64,000 nucleotides of DNA from Antedon mediterranea (taxonomy: Eukaryota > Echinodermata > Crinoidea > Comatulida > Antedonidae), in assembly GCF_964355755.1 (NCBI RefSeq), contig NC_092672.1:23992501-24056500 (forward strand), read 5' to 3'. Of this stretch, positions 13,772-25,500 are shown piece after piece (the first letter of the stretch is position 1; each line of letters begins with the position of its first letter). The translations under genes and the position numbers were made by a program. The notes below the pieces were generated by a model. It saw only the letters and a program-made list of their open reading frames with translations. It searched no databases and was not told the DNA's origin.

Positions 13772-16700
13772 TTCTTCTTTCTTTCTGTCATTTTTGTGCA
13801 GAGCATATCTCTAAAACGTGTAAAGTTAACATTTTATAACTTTGTCAACATATGGGCAATCACGTGAAGTTGTGCTTTCCTATAATTGAATGACGTCAGA
13901 GTTGCGCAACATGAGTTACGCGCGTTTTTATGAATTTCGCGTATTTAACATAGATCAAAAACCATATTACAATTTAATTTGAAACTTAGCAAAAGTCTAA
14001 TTTATATCGTGCGCTAACTTTTTGTGCACTAAAAATGGCATGTTTTACACGAAGTTACGCGCGTACGCGCGTTTAAAATTTTACAATGCGAAAAATCAAT
14101 TTCTGATCAACTTTCTATGCGTTTCATGTCATTTTGAGCATGTCAAAAATTCCCACACGTGCGCAAATTTTTACGCGCGTGGTGCACACGTAACGTTAAA
14201 AACGTCATTTTTCCGAGTGATTTATGTTTTTCCAGCCTTTTCTAGTAATTTTACCAACTTTTAAACAATTTCGACTTCAAATTACGTCATACGAGCACGT
14301 AGAATATGATAATTTGCGCGCTTTTTTGATGAAAAACTTCAAAAATTCGTCAAAATTAAGCCTTTTTTTAAACAATCGTAGTTTCTAAACTAAACGGTAA
14401 AAATTATTTTTATTACATATTCTGGAAGTTGATGAGTTGTAGATATCAGATCATGCATTAATATGGCTAACCGGACATTGTGACGTCATCGTATGGCCAC
14501 GCGAATATGAAATTTAGGATTTTTGTATCTTTCGTCATAACTCCTCATATTTAATAGAGCGCATCTCCACTTATCCGTTTTCCATTTTCACCCCGATTTT
14601 GATATTGTCTAGGTCAATCAACTATCTTTAGCATGAGTTAAAAATATTTTAATTTTTATGACGTCATCATGCCTAAAAATTTAAATTACGTGTGGCATTA
14701 ATTTCATCTTTACAGTAAATTTCAATCTGTTATAGCTCGTAAGAATAAAATGTGATAATCACGATTAAAACGTTTTCTTGAAGCTATTGGATTGTAGATA
14801 CAAAATCATGTGAAAATTTTGCCAATCGGATGTGGTGACGTCATCATATGGCCAGTTAAATAAAAAAAGTCGTATTTTCATATTTTGCGTCATAGTTCAT
14901 TACATTTAAAAGAGCGCGCATTAATATTTCACGTATTCAAATTTCTTCTACACGTTAATATGTTGTTGCTGAGATAATTTCCTTCCAAAATTGCTACCTT
15001 CGCGTTTCATTTTAAAATCATCAACATGTTAAAAATTGCAATAAATAGCGGGTCCCGGAATTTCCGCTATTCTACACTGTATGTGATATGTATACAGATT
15101 ACACTGTATACTATATGTGACCCGATCTGGCAAAACCCTCTCTTTGTCGGCAATTCAAAATTCACGTAATCAGTCAAAATACGTCCAAATCGACTACCCT
15201 GACAGATTACATGTTTTTGCATTTTCGAAATATTTCACTATTTAAGAATACGTCTACCTGATTTAAACTCCCGAAATTTAACTAAAATTATGAAAAAAAG
15301 AGAGTTTTAAAAACATGTATTTTCCTCAAGCCTAACAATTTATTCACGATCTACGCTAAAATTTTGCGTAAATTGAGTTGAAAGTTGCCGAGTTTTACGA
15401 CATTTTGATCGCCAGTTCGCTGCACAATGTTGAAAGGTCACGCATCAAAATAAAGCTCATCCATTTGACATTCCAAATATGGAAGTTTTAGGGCGGAGTT
15501 TAAAGAAGGAACCAATGAAAACTTTGATTTACTATGACATCATTTCAGAAAATTCGGTTCTTCGAAGTTTCTGGAACAGCGAACTGCGTGTGTTGCTATG
15601 GCGCATCATCGCAATAACAAACGTTATTGGTCAACGCGCTAGATGTTATACGCTCTACGCGCGGAAATAAAAAGTTGTTTACATTTTTGTGAGGTTATTT
15701 TTATTTTACACACAGCATGTCATTGGAATAAAAACGATTTTAATATTCAAAGTAAAGTGTTCTGCAATAGCTGTAGTGTGTATTTGTTTATTCCATAGTA
15801 AAATAGACAAGTCAAAAACAATTCACGTCATAAATTCAATTGTATTTTCTATTTTTTTTTTGGGCTAGTAGGCCCTAGGCCTAATTTTATTATGGTTGTA
15901 GGCCTACTACTACTGGGCCTAGCTTTATATTATTGTCAATAGTTTTATTTATACATTTTATATATCCAATCGGCTCTTAATTATTTATTTAATTTATTGT
16001 CCATTCCTTTAATATTAAATGTTTTTTTAAATCATTGGATTCAAGCCCAAACATCACAGCGAATCTTCCATGTTATGAAAAAAAAACCAAATGTAATCGT
16101 CAATACAGTGTATTAGCTTGCAATTAGCTGTGACTCTGCAAGGCGCCTAACTTGTCTAGACTAACGCTAGCCCCCGTGTCGATGCACCGCTGCCATACAC
16201 GGCCTGATGAACACCCATCATCAGTAGGTCTTAATACAGGCGATGACGGCGAAAATCTGAATAGGCGCGCCTAGGCCTAGGCCTAGGCCTGCTTGGTTTT
16301 TTGCCGTTGATATCGTAAACACTTCCGAAACCAACATTAGCTTGGTAGTTATAATGCTGCTTTTCAATAGTGCAAAATAGTTAATTTGAGTGACTAAATA
16401 GGTTAAAACGGCGTCTGAAATCAGTCAAATTGACCATGTGTCCACGCTGCTGCTATATCGCACACACTTCCTGGTATGACGTCATTGTGCCTTAGACCAA
16501 AATAGCGCGTTGCTACGCGGAGTGAGTTTTCAGCGCGTATCAAAAAGAATTTCATTGAAAACTTCAAACGCGATTTTCTCGTAAACTAATTGAATGATTT
16601 GTAAGTTTTTAAAATATAATAACTTTTTAAATATTTACTAAATTTTTATGAAATAAACACCATTGCAAAGCTTATGATTCAAATAATCCAAATATATAAA

Positions 16701-16921
16701 AAAATACAAAATGAATATTTCCGACAAAAGTAGGGTTTGCCAGATCGGGTCACATATATGAATCAAAATAATAGAATTCAGCAATAACAACATATCATAG
16801 TCTTCAGTTCATGTCATAATGCCATAATCTTTTTCAGTGTGCAATATTCCAACGTATGGCGTGCACGTGGCGTTTGTCGTGCGGATAACTAACTCGTCAA
16901 AGTGACGAGTTTCATGTCTAG
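13772..16921 (+). mobile_element. Helitron2-like family I copy 5, split by a TIR transposon
   Basis: Begins TTCTTCTTTCTTTCTG after CTAG and ends with the standard 3' hairpin at 16881-16921. Removing the insertion at 15117-16753 leaves 1513 bp, the same length as copies 3 and 4. Confidence 0.7.
15117..16753. mobile_element. 1.64-kb non-autonomous DNA transposon with about 34-bp TIRs
   Basis: Left end GTGACCCGATCTGGCAAA..CCCTC and right end its inverse (...GGGTTTGCCAGATCGGGTCAC), both followed inward by TTTGTCGG-like bases. The uninterrupted neighbours (GTATACTATATGACAC) show the insertion lies in a TATAT tract, so the target duplication cannot be fixed exactly. No transposase frame is visible; the 63-aa frame at 15479 has no recognisable motif. 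Superfamily not assigned. Confidence 0.82.
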
Positions 16922-16924
16922 TTA

Positions 16925-18511
16925 GTTATCCGCTTCGTAGCGGATAACTCCTTGTAATCGTCCTGTTTCATCATATTTTTTTTTTTTTTCTGTATTATAC
17001 TTCTTTCCTTCTGTCATTTTTGTGCGTCGCGTTTCTCTAAAACTTGTAAACAGAACATATCGTAACTTTGTCAACATATTGACATTTACGTGAACTTGTG
17101 CACCTCCTATTTTTGAATGACGTCAGAGTTGCGCAACGTGACTTACGCGCGATTTTATGAATTTCAATGATTGATCATAGACTAAAAACGAAACATAATT
17201 TTGTTTTGACACTTTGTGAAAATTTAAGTCACATCAAGCGCAAACTTTCTATGGATTAAAAATAGCATGTTTCACAAAAAGTTACGCGCGCACGCGCGTT
17301 TAAAATTTTAGAGTGCGAAAAATCAACTTCTAATCAACTTTCTATGCGTTTCATGTCATTTTGAGCATGTCAAAAATTCCCACGCGCGTGAAACTTTTTA
17401 CGCACGCGGTACACACGTAGCGTTAAAAACATATTTTTTTCGCGTGATTTATGTTTTTTCAGCCTTTTATAGTAATGTTACCAACTTTTAAACAATTTCG
17501 ACTTAAAATTACGTCATACGAGCACGTCGAATTAAATAATTTGCACGCGTTTCTGGTGAAAAAGTTCAAAAATTCGTCAAAATTATGCCTATTTTTAAAC
17601 AGTCATAGATTCTAAACTACATGGAGAACTTTTTTTAAATTACATATTCTGGAAGTTGATGAGTTGTAGATATTGAATCATGCATTAATATGGCTAACCG
17701 GACATTGTGACGTCATCGTATGGCCACGCGAATATAAAATATAGGATTTTTGTCTCCTTTGTCATAGCTCATCACATTTAATAGAGCGCATCTCCACTTA
17801 TTCGTTGTCTATTTTCACCCCGATTTTAATATATTCTAGGTCAATCAACTATCTTTTGCATGAATTAAAAATTTTTAAATTTTTTTAACGTCATCATGCC
17901 TAACAATTTAAATTACATTGGTCATTAATTTCATCTTTACAGTAAATTTTAATCTGTTATAGCTCGTAAGAATAAAATGTGATAATCACGATTAAAACGT
18001 TTTCAGGAAGCTATTGTATAGTAGATACAAAATCATGTGAAAATTTTGCCAATCGAATGTTGTGACGTTATCATATGGCCAGTTAAATACAAAAAGTCGT
18101 ATTTTCATCTTTTGCGTTATATTTCATTACATTTAAAAGAGCGCGCATCAATATTTCACGTATTCCAATTTCTTCTACACGTTAATATGTTGTTGCTGAG
18201 ATAATTTCATTCTGAAATTTCTACTTTTGCATTTCATTTTGAAACCGTCAAGATGTTAAAAATTACAATAAAATACGGGTCCCGTAATTTCACCTATTTT
18301 ACACTGTTTGTGATATGTTTACAGATTGTACTGTGTATACTATGTATATGACACAAAATAACAGAATTCAGAAATAACAACATATCATATTCTTCAGTTC
18401 AGGTCATAATGCCTTAATATTTTTCTGTGTGCAATATTCTAACGTATGACGTGCACGTGGCGTTTGTCGAGCGGATAACTAACTCGTCAAAGTGACGAGT
18501 TTCATGTCTAG
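16925..18511 (+). mobile_element. Helitron2-like family I copy 6 (complete ends)
   Basis: 5' hairpin GTTATCCGCTTCGTAGCGG/ATAAC at 16925, CTCCTTGTAATCGTCCTGTT and poly-T. 3' end GCGGATAAC at about 18471, hairpin ACTCGTCA/TGACGAGT, then CTAG at 18508-18511. Confidence 0.72.
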
Positions 18512-19882
18512 TTCTTCTTCTTTCTTTCTGTATGATTTTTGTGTAACGCTTTTCTCTAAAACTCGCAAACATAACATTTCGGTAACTATCTTAACATATT
18601 GACATTTACGTAACGTCGTCAAGCGAAGCTTTTCATGACGTTTACAATTGCACAACGTGACTTACGCGCAATTTAACGATTTTGTCGTATTTAACATAGC
18701 TCGACAACCAAATAACATTTCAACTTGAAAATTTGCAAAAGTTTAATTTATATCATGCGCTAACTTTCTGTTGAAAAAAAATTGCGTATTTTATACAAAG
18801 TTACGCGCGCACGCACATTTAGAATTTCAAAATGCGCAAAATTAATTTATAATCAACTTTCTACGCGTTTCATGTCGTTTTAAGCATGTCAAAAATTCCC
18901 ACGCGTTCGCACATTTCTACGTGTGCGGTGCGCACGTAGCATTGAAAACGTATTTTTTTCGCGTGATTTATGTTTTTCCAGCCTTTTCTAGTAATTTTAC
19001 CAAATTTTAAACAATTTCGACTTAAAGATACGTCATACGAGCACGTCGAATTGGACAATTTGCGCGCGTTTTTTATGAAAAGGTTAAAAAATTCGCTTAA
19101 AATATGCATTTTTTTAAACAGTCGTAATTTCTAAACTAGACGGTTAAATTTTTGTGGATGACATATTCTGGAAGTAGATGAGTTGTAGATATCGGATCAG
19201 GTATTAATATGGCTAACCGGACATTGTGACGTCATCGTATGGCCACGCGAATATAAAATTTTGGATTTTTGTATCTTTCGTCATAGCTCATCACATTGAA
19301 TAGAGCGCATCTCCCCTTATCCGTTTTCCATTTTCACCCCGATTTTGATATTGTCTAGGTCAATCAACTATCTTTCGCATGAAATAAAAATATTTTAATT
19401 TTTTTGACGTCATCGTGCCTAAAAATTTAAATCACGTGTGGCATCAATTTCATCTTTACAGTAAATTTTAATCTGTTATAGCTCGTAAGAATAAAATGTG
19501 ATAATCACGATTAAAACTTTTTCTGGAAGCTATTGGATTGTAGATATGAAATTATGTAAAAATGTTGCCAATCGGATGTTGTGACGTCATCATATGGCCA
19601 GTTAAATAAAAAAGGTCGTATTTTCATCTTTTGCGTCATAATTCATTACATTTAAAAGAGCGCGCATCAATATTTAACGTATTCAAATTTCTTCTACACG
19701 CTAATACGTTGTTGCTGAGATAATTTCCTTTCGGAATTGCTAACTTCGCGTTTCATTTTAAAACCGTCAACATGTTAAAAATTGCAATAAATAGCGGGTC
19801 CCGTAATTTCATAATAATGTTAATGTTGCACCACTTGCGCGGCGGATAACCAAACTCGTCAAAGTGACGAGTTACATGTCTA
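18512..19882 (+). mobile_element. Helitron2-like family I copy 7 (lacks 5' hairpin, 3' deletion)
   Basis: Starts TTCTTCTTCTTTCTTTCTG after CTAG. It has the family body but loses the segment between GCGGGTCCCGTAATTTCA and the 3' end, which is replaced by a short stretch before GGCGGATAACC. The hairpin and CTAG at 19879-19882 close the array. Confidence 0.68.
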
Positions 19883-20218
19883 GTTATACTTGGCCTCTAT
19901 GTTGACAGCCAAAACACAGTTATTGTTTATTGAACATAGGTCTTACAAACTAATGTCTGCATACTGTACATATCTCAAAGACCCTCTGTGCACAGTTTGA
20001 GTTTACAAATTCCCATTTAAACTTTCTTACCAGACGTGCTTTGGGGTGTGCTCATGCCCAGTTTGTGTTTCTAAATACCCATTTTTTCAGCCTCAGCAAT
20101 CTATTATAAACTTCTGCATGGCTAATGCTTCCGTTCTCTTGAATGTAACCTGCCTAAAGGACTGGTGCGAAAATTATTGTTTACTTTTGAAAATTAACTT
20201 TTTTATTTATTTTATTTA

Positions 20219-20968
20219 CTGAAGTATAAACAAGGCCAACAGCCATTAAGTCGCGTGCTACAATGCATAGTGATACCGGACCGACAGACAGACGACAGAC
20301 AGACCGACCGACCGACATAGTGAACTATACTGACCGAAATTACTGAACATGTTTAAAAATGTTGAAATGTTTAAAAACATTTATATTTTTTTTAATTTAC
20401 ACGTGCGTAGCCTGTCACTTTTGACGTGCTCGTATAACGTAATTTCGAGTTGAAAAGTAAGTCAAGAAAACAAAAATCGGGCAAAAAGAGGGACCAACAT
20501 TTAACGCGCAGTGCGCGCGCAAAAATATGCGCACTCATGGCAATTTTGTAAACGCTTAAAATTGCCTGAAACGTACTCTTATTTCATCTAAAATAAATTT
20601 TCAAAATTTTAAGCGCGCGTACGCATGCGTTACATGCGCTACGCACGTAATTGTATTGCGATATGATGATTTATGCCCTGAAATTTATGAGTACCAAATT
20701 TTATTTGATTGTGATTCATGGTTGTGAAGATATGATTACAAACGTGATTTCGTTAAATCGTGCGTAGACCGCGTAGTTTTTTATTGCGCACCGTGAAAAC
20801 ATAACCACATCGATTCCTGGCCATAAGGAATATACTGTGAAAAATTGACCTAGCTAGATTAAACTGATATCAAGATAAGGTCAGAAAGCGATAAAACGCA
20901 TAGTGATACCGGACCGACCGACCGACCGACCGACATAGTGAACTATAGAGTCGCTTCCACGCGACTAA
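20219..20968 (-). mobile_element. Helitron2-like element, family IV
   Basis: Read on the minus strand it starts near 20968 with TAGTCGCGTGGAAGCGACT (hairpin), then GACCGACC microsatellite repeats. It ends with CACGCGACT (inverse of the 5' end), a weak GGC...GCC hairpin and CTTCAG. The body shares CCTGTCACTTTTGACGTGCT and CGATTCCTGGCCATAAGG with the elements at 38482-39951 and 40941-44044. No coding capacity is seen. Confidence 0.6.
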
Positions 20969-21670
20969 AAATGTTGATGGGATAAGCAATGATTATGGAA
21001 CATACAGCACTTTATTTGTTTATTGGTATACTCCTGGTGAGCATGGTCTACTATGAAAGTTTTAGCCTCAGTGAATATTATTCACATCCTATACACAATA
21101 TATTGAACTTTTTGTCTTCAATGTTCATCAAAATAATATATTAATATCAGATTATTTATTTTTGTTTTTAAATTAGTTATATAGGATTTATATAATTTTT
21201 TATTAGATAATTGTTAGTTGCATTAAATTTGTTTGAAATGTCAGTATGTATACATATGAATAAATAATGTTTATTATTTCTTTTATAATTACTGTATAAT
21301 GTCTTATTTCCAGTGATTGTTTTTGTTATTTCCTTGAAATAAAAAGAATATAACATTTTTTTTGGTGTAAATTTTAATCATTTTAATAAGTCAATTCAAA
21401 AAATATAAAACACAAATAATAAAGATGTTATAAAATCTATTAAAATGTATAAATTTTAATATTTTTTACATTGATATGATTTGTTTGGCATCAGCCAAAC
21501 CTTCACCCATTTTAAAGACAGGCTTGAGCTATCCATGGAGGTATGAAAATGGTCATGGTATTTCTAAAAACTGTCCATTTGATCTAACAAATTTAAAAAA
21601 TGAAAACATGTTTATACATATATCTGTTATGTGGTTCAAAAAGATGTCTACAAAACTTGTTTATCTATTT
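20969..21670. other. Unassigned AT-rich DNA
   Basis: No recognised exon, RNA or transposon ends. Confidence 0.5.
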
Positions 21671-21781
21671 TAGTCGTGTGCAACGTGACTCTACAGCTCA
21701 CTATGTTGGTCGGTCGGTAAACACTAACTCAAATTTGCGCACACGACTGCAGCCATGTATATGGCCTTGTTTTTTTATCAG
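21671..21781 (+). mobile_element. Minimal 111-bp Helitron2-like element (termini only)
   Basis: TAGTCGTGTGCAACGTGACT and CTCACTATGTTGGTCGGTCG match the family IV 5' end seen at 20968-20920 on the minus strand. About 20 bases later comes GCACACGACT (inverse of the 5' end), the hairpin GCCAT-GTAT-ATGGC and CTTGTTTTTTTATCAG, which matches the family IV 3' end CTTGTTTATACTTCAG. Essentially nothing lies between the two termini. Confidence 0.6.
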
Positions 21782-22457
21782 ATTAAACTCAACATTAATA
21801 TTGTTACAATCAAATGTGTGTATGTCAAACCTCTCAAGACAGACAATGTTTTGTTGGTACACTAACAAATCTTTCTTTAGAATAGTGCAGGCCATTATCT
21901 CTGATAATATAAAATAATAGATTTGCATTACATACAAAATAATAACCATGTGCAAGGCTTCCAATTGAAATGAAAGTACCAAAGCAATCGATAAAATAGG
22001 ATATGCTACACTCACAATAACTTGTACTAGCTAATGCCACCATCACACCATAGAGCAATGAACTATTTCTTTGCTCTATGATCGCACAAAGGATAATTTA
22101 AATATTAAGTTTTAAACATGCCCCTGAAAGTAAAAGTTGGTACACTAAACCAATCCAGTAATTTAATATTTAAACAATATTAGATTAAAAAAAAGTTAAA
22201 TAATTTAAATACCAGGCAACAACATTTTTATGTAAAAACTGGAATAATAATAAAAATGTATACAAAAGTAGAAATAAAATTTTTAAAAGCTAATTTGATA
22301 GTATTTGTGTGCATTGTGTATATGATCACACAGCAAATACAAGTTACAAATTGAATTTGAAAATTTGAACTTAATGGATGTATAATTATATAAAATATTA
22401 ATTAACCAATAAATATGTAAAAGATGTAGGCCTAACTTGTATGATTTTATATTTTAG
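21782..22457. other. Unassigned DNA upstream of the first ankyrin exon
   Basis: Contains a small hairpin (22049-22058 CATAGAGCAA with 22071-22080) and the acceptor tract of the exon at 22458. Overlapping open frames on both strands at 21600-22058 lack splice support or recognisable motifs. Confidence 0.5.
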
Positions 22458-22556
22458 TTTGGACGCTCAGCTTTGCATTTGGCAGCTAGGACAGGTCACT
22501 CAGCCTGCTGTAACCTTCTGGTTGATGCAGGGTCAGACATCAATATTCAAGACATA
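22458..22556 (+). CDS. Exon: ankyrin repeat (33 aa)
   Basis: A 99-bp exon, phase 0 at both ends, preceded by a T-rich tract ending TTTTAG and followed by GTAAGT. It encodes exactly one 33-residue ankyrin unit, with SALHLAARTGHSACCNLL matching the first helix and loop and DAGSDINIQD matching the repeat end. Its last residues (INIQDI) join smoothly to HGNTPL of the exon at 48926, so no exon need be missing between them although the intron is 26.4 kb. Since the repeat begins mid-array, at least one earlier exon must lie upstream; none was recognised in 1-22457. Confidence 0.82.
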
Positions 22557-25500
22557 GTAAGTTATACATTCTTTCATAGTCATATTTTTTGATATTTTGT
22601 ATTTTAAATATAATGATCTTTTGAGTAGTAATATCTGCATGTTATAATGCTATTTAATGTTTTTATTTAACTGTATTGATGCTAGAATTGGCATTATTTG
22701 AAGTTTTTCAATATATTTTTTCCTCTGATATTTAGTCATAAAAATTGCTATGACACTATACATTTTGTCATATTTAAAATGGACCTGAAATGGATTTTCG
22801 ATTTTTTTCATTTTAGAATGATGTTTTGGGGGCTATTAGGTGTTGCTAGAATGTATATTGTTACAAAATATAAATTGGCCCTTTTGGGGAAAGCCCCATT
22901 TGAAAATCAAAAAAATTCGCGGATGACGTCACTTTGCGAATATATTCCTATCCCTCCAATGGACAATTTGCAGTTTTTTGGCTATAACTCTTGAAATCTA
23001 TGGAGTATTTTCTAAAAAAATGCTTGTGCATTTGCAGAAACGTTATTAGAATTTTTTTAGATAAAATTATTACCGTATAAACGGTTATTCATCGAGTAAA
23101 TGACGATTTAAAATCTTAAAATCAACGGTTTTTTTCTGGCAATACCGAAGTTGGCCTGGCAACGTTGTCCGGGATACAACTCCGTGCGCAATGGTGCGTA
23201 TCCATATTTTCCGTTCGTGTATTTTGTATCGTTCGTAATTTATACTGCTAAAATGTGTTAGTTTCTTTAGTTTTTAGTTTAGCAGAATTAAATTAGTAAT
23301 ATGAGATGATAATTTATTTGTCATGAATCAGGCAGTTCGAAAACGAATTTTATTCATATTTTACTTTGGCTTGACAATGAGTGCAGCAAGTTGTTGATAT
23401 CGCTTTGGTCCTTGGATGATGCACATGAAACGGAGCCTCGCCGCATGATGTGGGTGGTGGATCGACTCCGCGCACTGGATTGGGGGCCTAGGCCTAGTAA
23501 AGGTTTGGGAGGTAGGCCTTCTAAATTCAGGTTTTAGAACAAACGAAGTACATTTTAGGGACCTATATTTCAAAAACATTAAATATTGAATAAATTAGTA
23601 TTAGTGTCAACGCTTCTGCGTATCTTTCCAGGCCTTCGATCATTCACTGACTATTGGGCGGCATACCCCTTACCAAAGGAGAATGCTTAAATAGCCTTCG
23701 CTAACCATTCACTAGGCATTCGAATGCTAATTTACAGGTAATTTTTAGAATTTAGGCATTCATGGTTAAAACCACTTAATCGGAATGCTAAGAAAACTTT
23801 CCAAGCATTCTTTAGGAATGCTTACAAGAGTCAATAAGCATTCTGAAGCTATCCCGAATGGTAGTGTGAATGCTAAGTTCATTGGTAGCATTCAGGGAGA
23901 TATTTTGAATGGTAGTGTGAATGCTGAGATCATTGGTAGCATTCAGGAAGAGATTTTGAATGGTAGTGTGAATGCCAAGATCATTGGTAGCATTCAGGGA
24001 GATATTCTGAATGGTATTGTGAATGCTAAGAACATTGGTAGCATTCAGGGAGATATTTTGAATGGTAGTGTGAATGCTAAGAACATTGGTAGCATTCAGG
24101 GAGATATGTTGAATGGTAGTGTGAATGCTAAGATCATTGGTAGCATTCAGGAAGAGATTTTGAATGGTAAACAGGGAAATAATTGAATGCTCAACCAATC
24201 AGATCAATCCTCACCAACTTCCAAAAAAACAACCACCAATTCAAATTCAAGAGACCAAATGGCTAGAGAAAGGCTGAGTTGAGTGAGTGAGGATGCCTAC
24301 AGTAGACTGCAGCCTTCCTTCTTTTTACAGCTTACCTGCTGGCAACCCTGACACAGATTTTGCTGATATAAAAGGTATTATAGCTAGTAGCTATACTTGT
24401 TCTTTTATCATTCTATATTTGGCTACTAACTAGCTAGGCCTAATAATAATAGGAGGAGTATAGCCACACACAGCCTACTAAGTTGAGTTCAGCAGAGAGG
24501 GACCAGGGCTAGGCTACAGTAGATAGTGAGTGCCCTGGTTACATTGTGTAGCTGGCCTAGGCTAGTTATAGTATACTCTAGAACCACATTGTATCACTGA
24601 TCAAAAAGAAGGGCTAACTAAACTATAAAAGCAATTTTAAATAAAAGCAGTTTTCACTCCATCGTTTATTTTATTATAAGACAATGGGATGGTGGAGGCA
24701 TTTTTATGCCATGGCAGATTATTTCCTTAATTCCAACATTTGAAATGAATAAAAACAGTAACACAACATGTATTTATTTTAAAAAGGGTAAATATTAAAT
24801 AAAATCCTTTTTATTAAACCTGAATGATACTAATATAATAGTCCTTCTACAGACTAGAGAATATAGTGCATAATTCAGTTTTATCTGCTATATACTGACT
24901 GTACATAAAGGAACATAGAAAACAAAACAAAGAGTCCAACAGGAGTGCATTGGACAAATCATCTGTTGATGCCATTAGAGGTTTTTAACTATAAATTTTA
25001 AATCTATTTTATCATGTTCATGTCTTATAAACATGCCTTCAATGATCAATTAAATATGAGGGAAAATTGAATCCCACCATTTCTCTTTGTTTTAATTGCT
25101 TAATCATTCTTTTTATCTTTAATTTTTTTTCACAGGGTGTCGGTTTTTATTTCATTAACATATTTCAATTTTTTTTTTTGCAGAGTATATCAAGGTCGTG
25201 GCAGTAAAAAATGATTGGACTCCTGTTAGCCCGGTAGAATTTAACAAGAAGTTTGTGTCTAAATGCACCAATGCACGCCGGAGTCTACATAAATAGATAA
25301 ATATTTTATATATAATTTTTATTTTCATTTATCATATCTTTATATTCTCAATTTTGTCCAAGTATTCTCACTTGCACAGATAAAGTGCTAGTGTTGCCAA
25401 TAGCTCTGCTAATTGATAATTTTTTAGCTTTTTGCTTACTTTAGTTTGTATCTCCATTGAGATCCACAGCATTGTCATTTTTTTCAGTAATTTGCCTTTT

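Noticed and set aside
9466-14264. Similar frames at 9466 and 14022 (AYARLKF..NAKNQFLINF)
   Set aside because: They are the same non-coding Helitron2-like body in two copies; other copies break the frame and no Rep or helicase motif is present.
21476-22058. Overlapping frames of 65-105 aa on both strands
   Set aside because: They overlap the 111-bp Helitron2-like element and lack motifs or splice sites.
23785-24198. Overlapping 133-aa plus and 128-aa minus repetitive proteins
   Set aside because: A 51-bp repeat is open on both strands because 51 is divisible by 3; no independent support.
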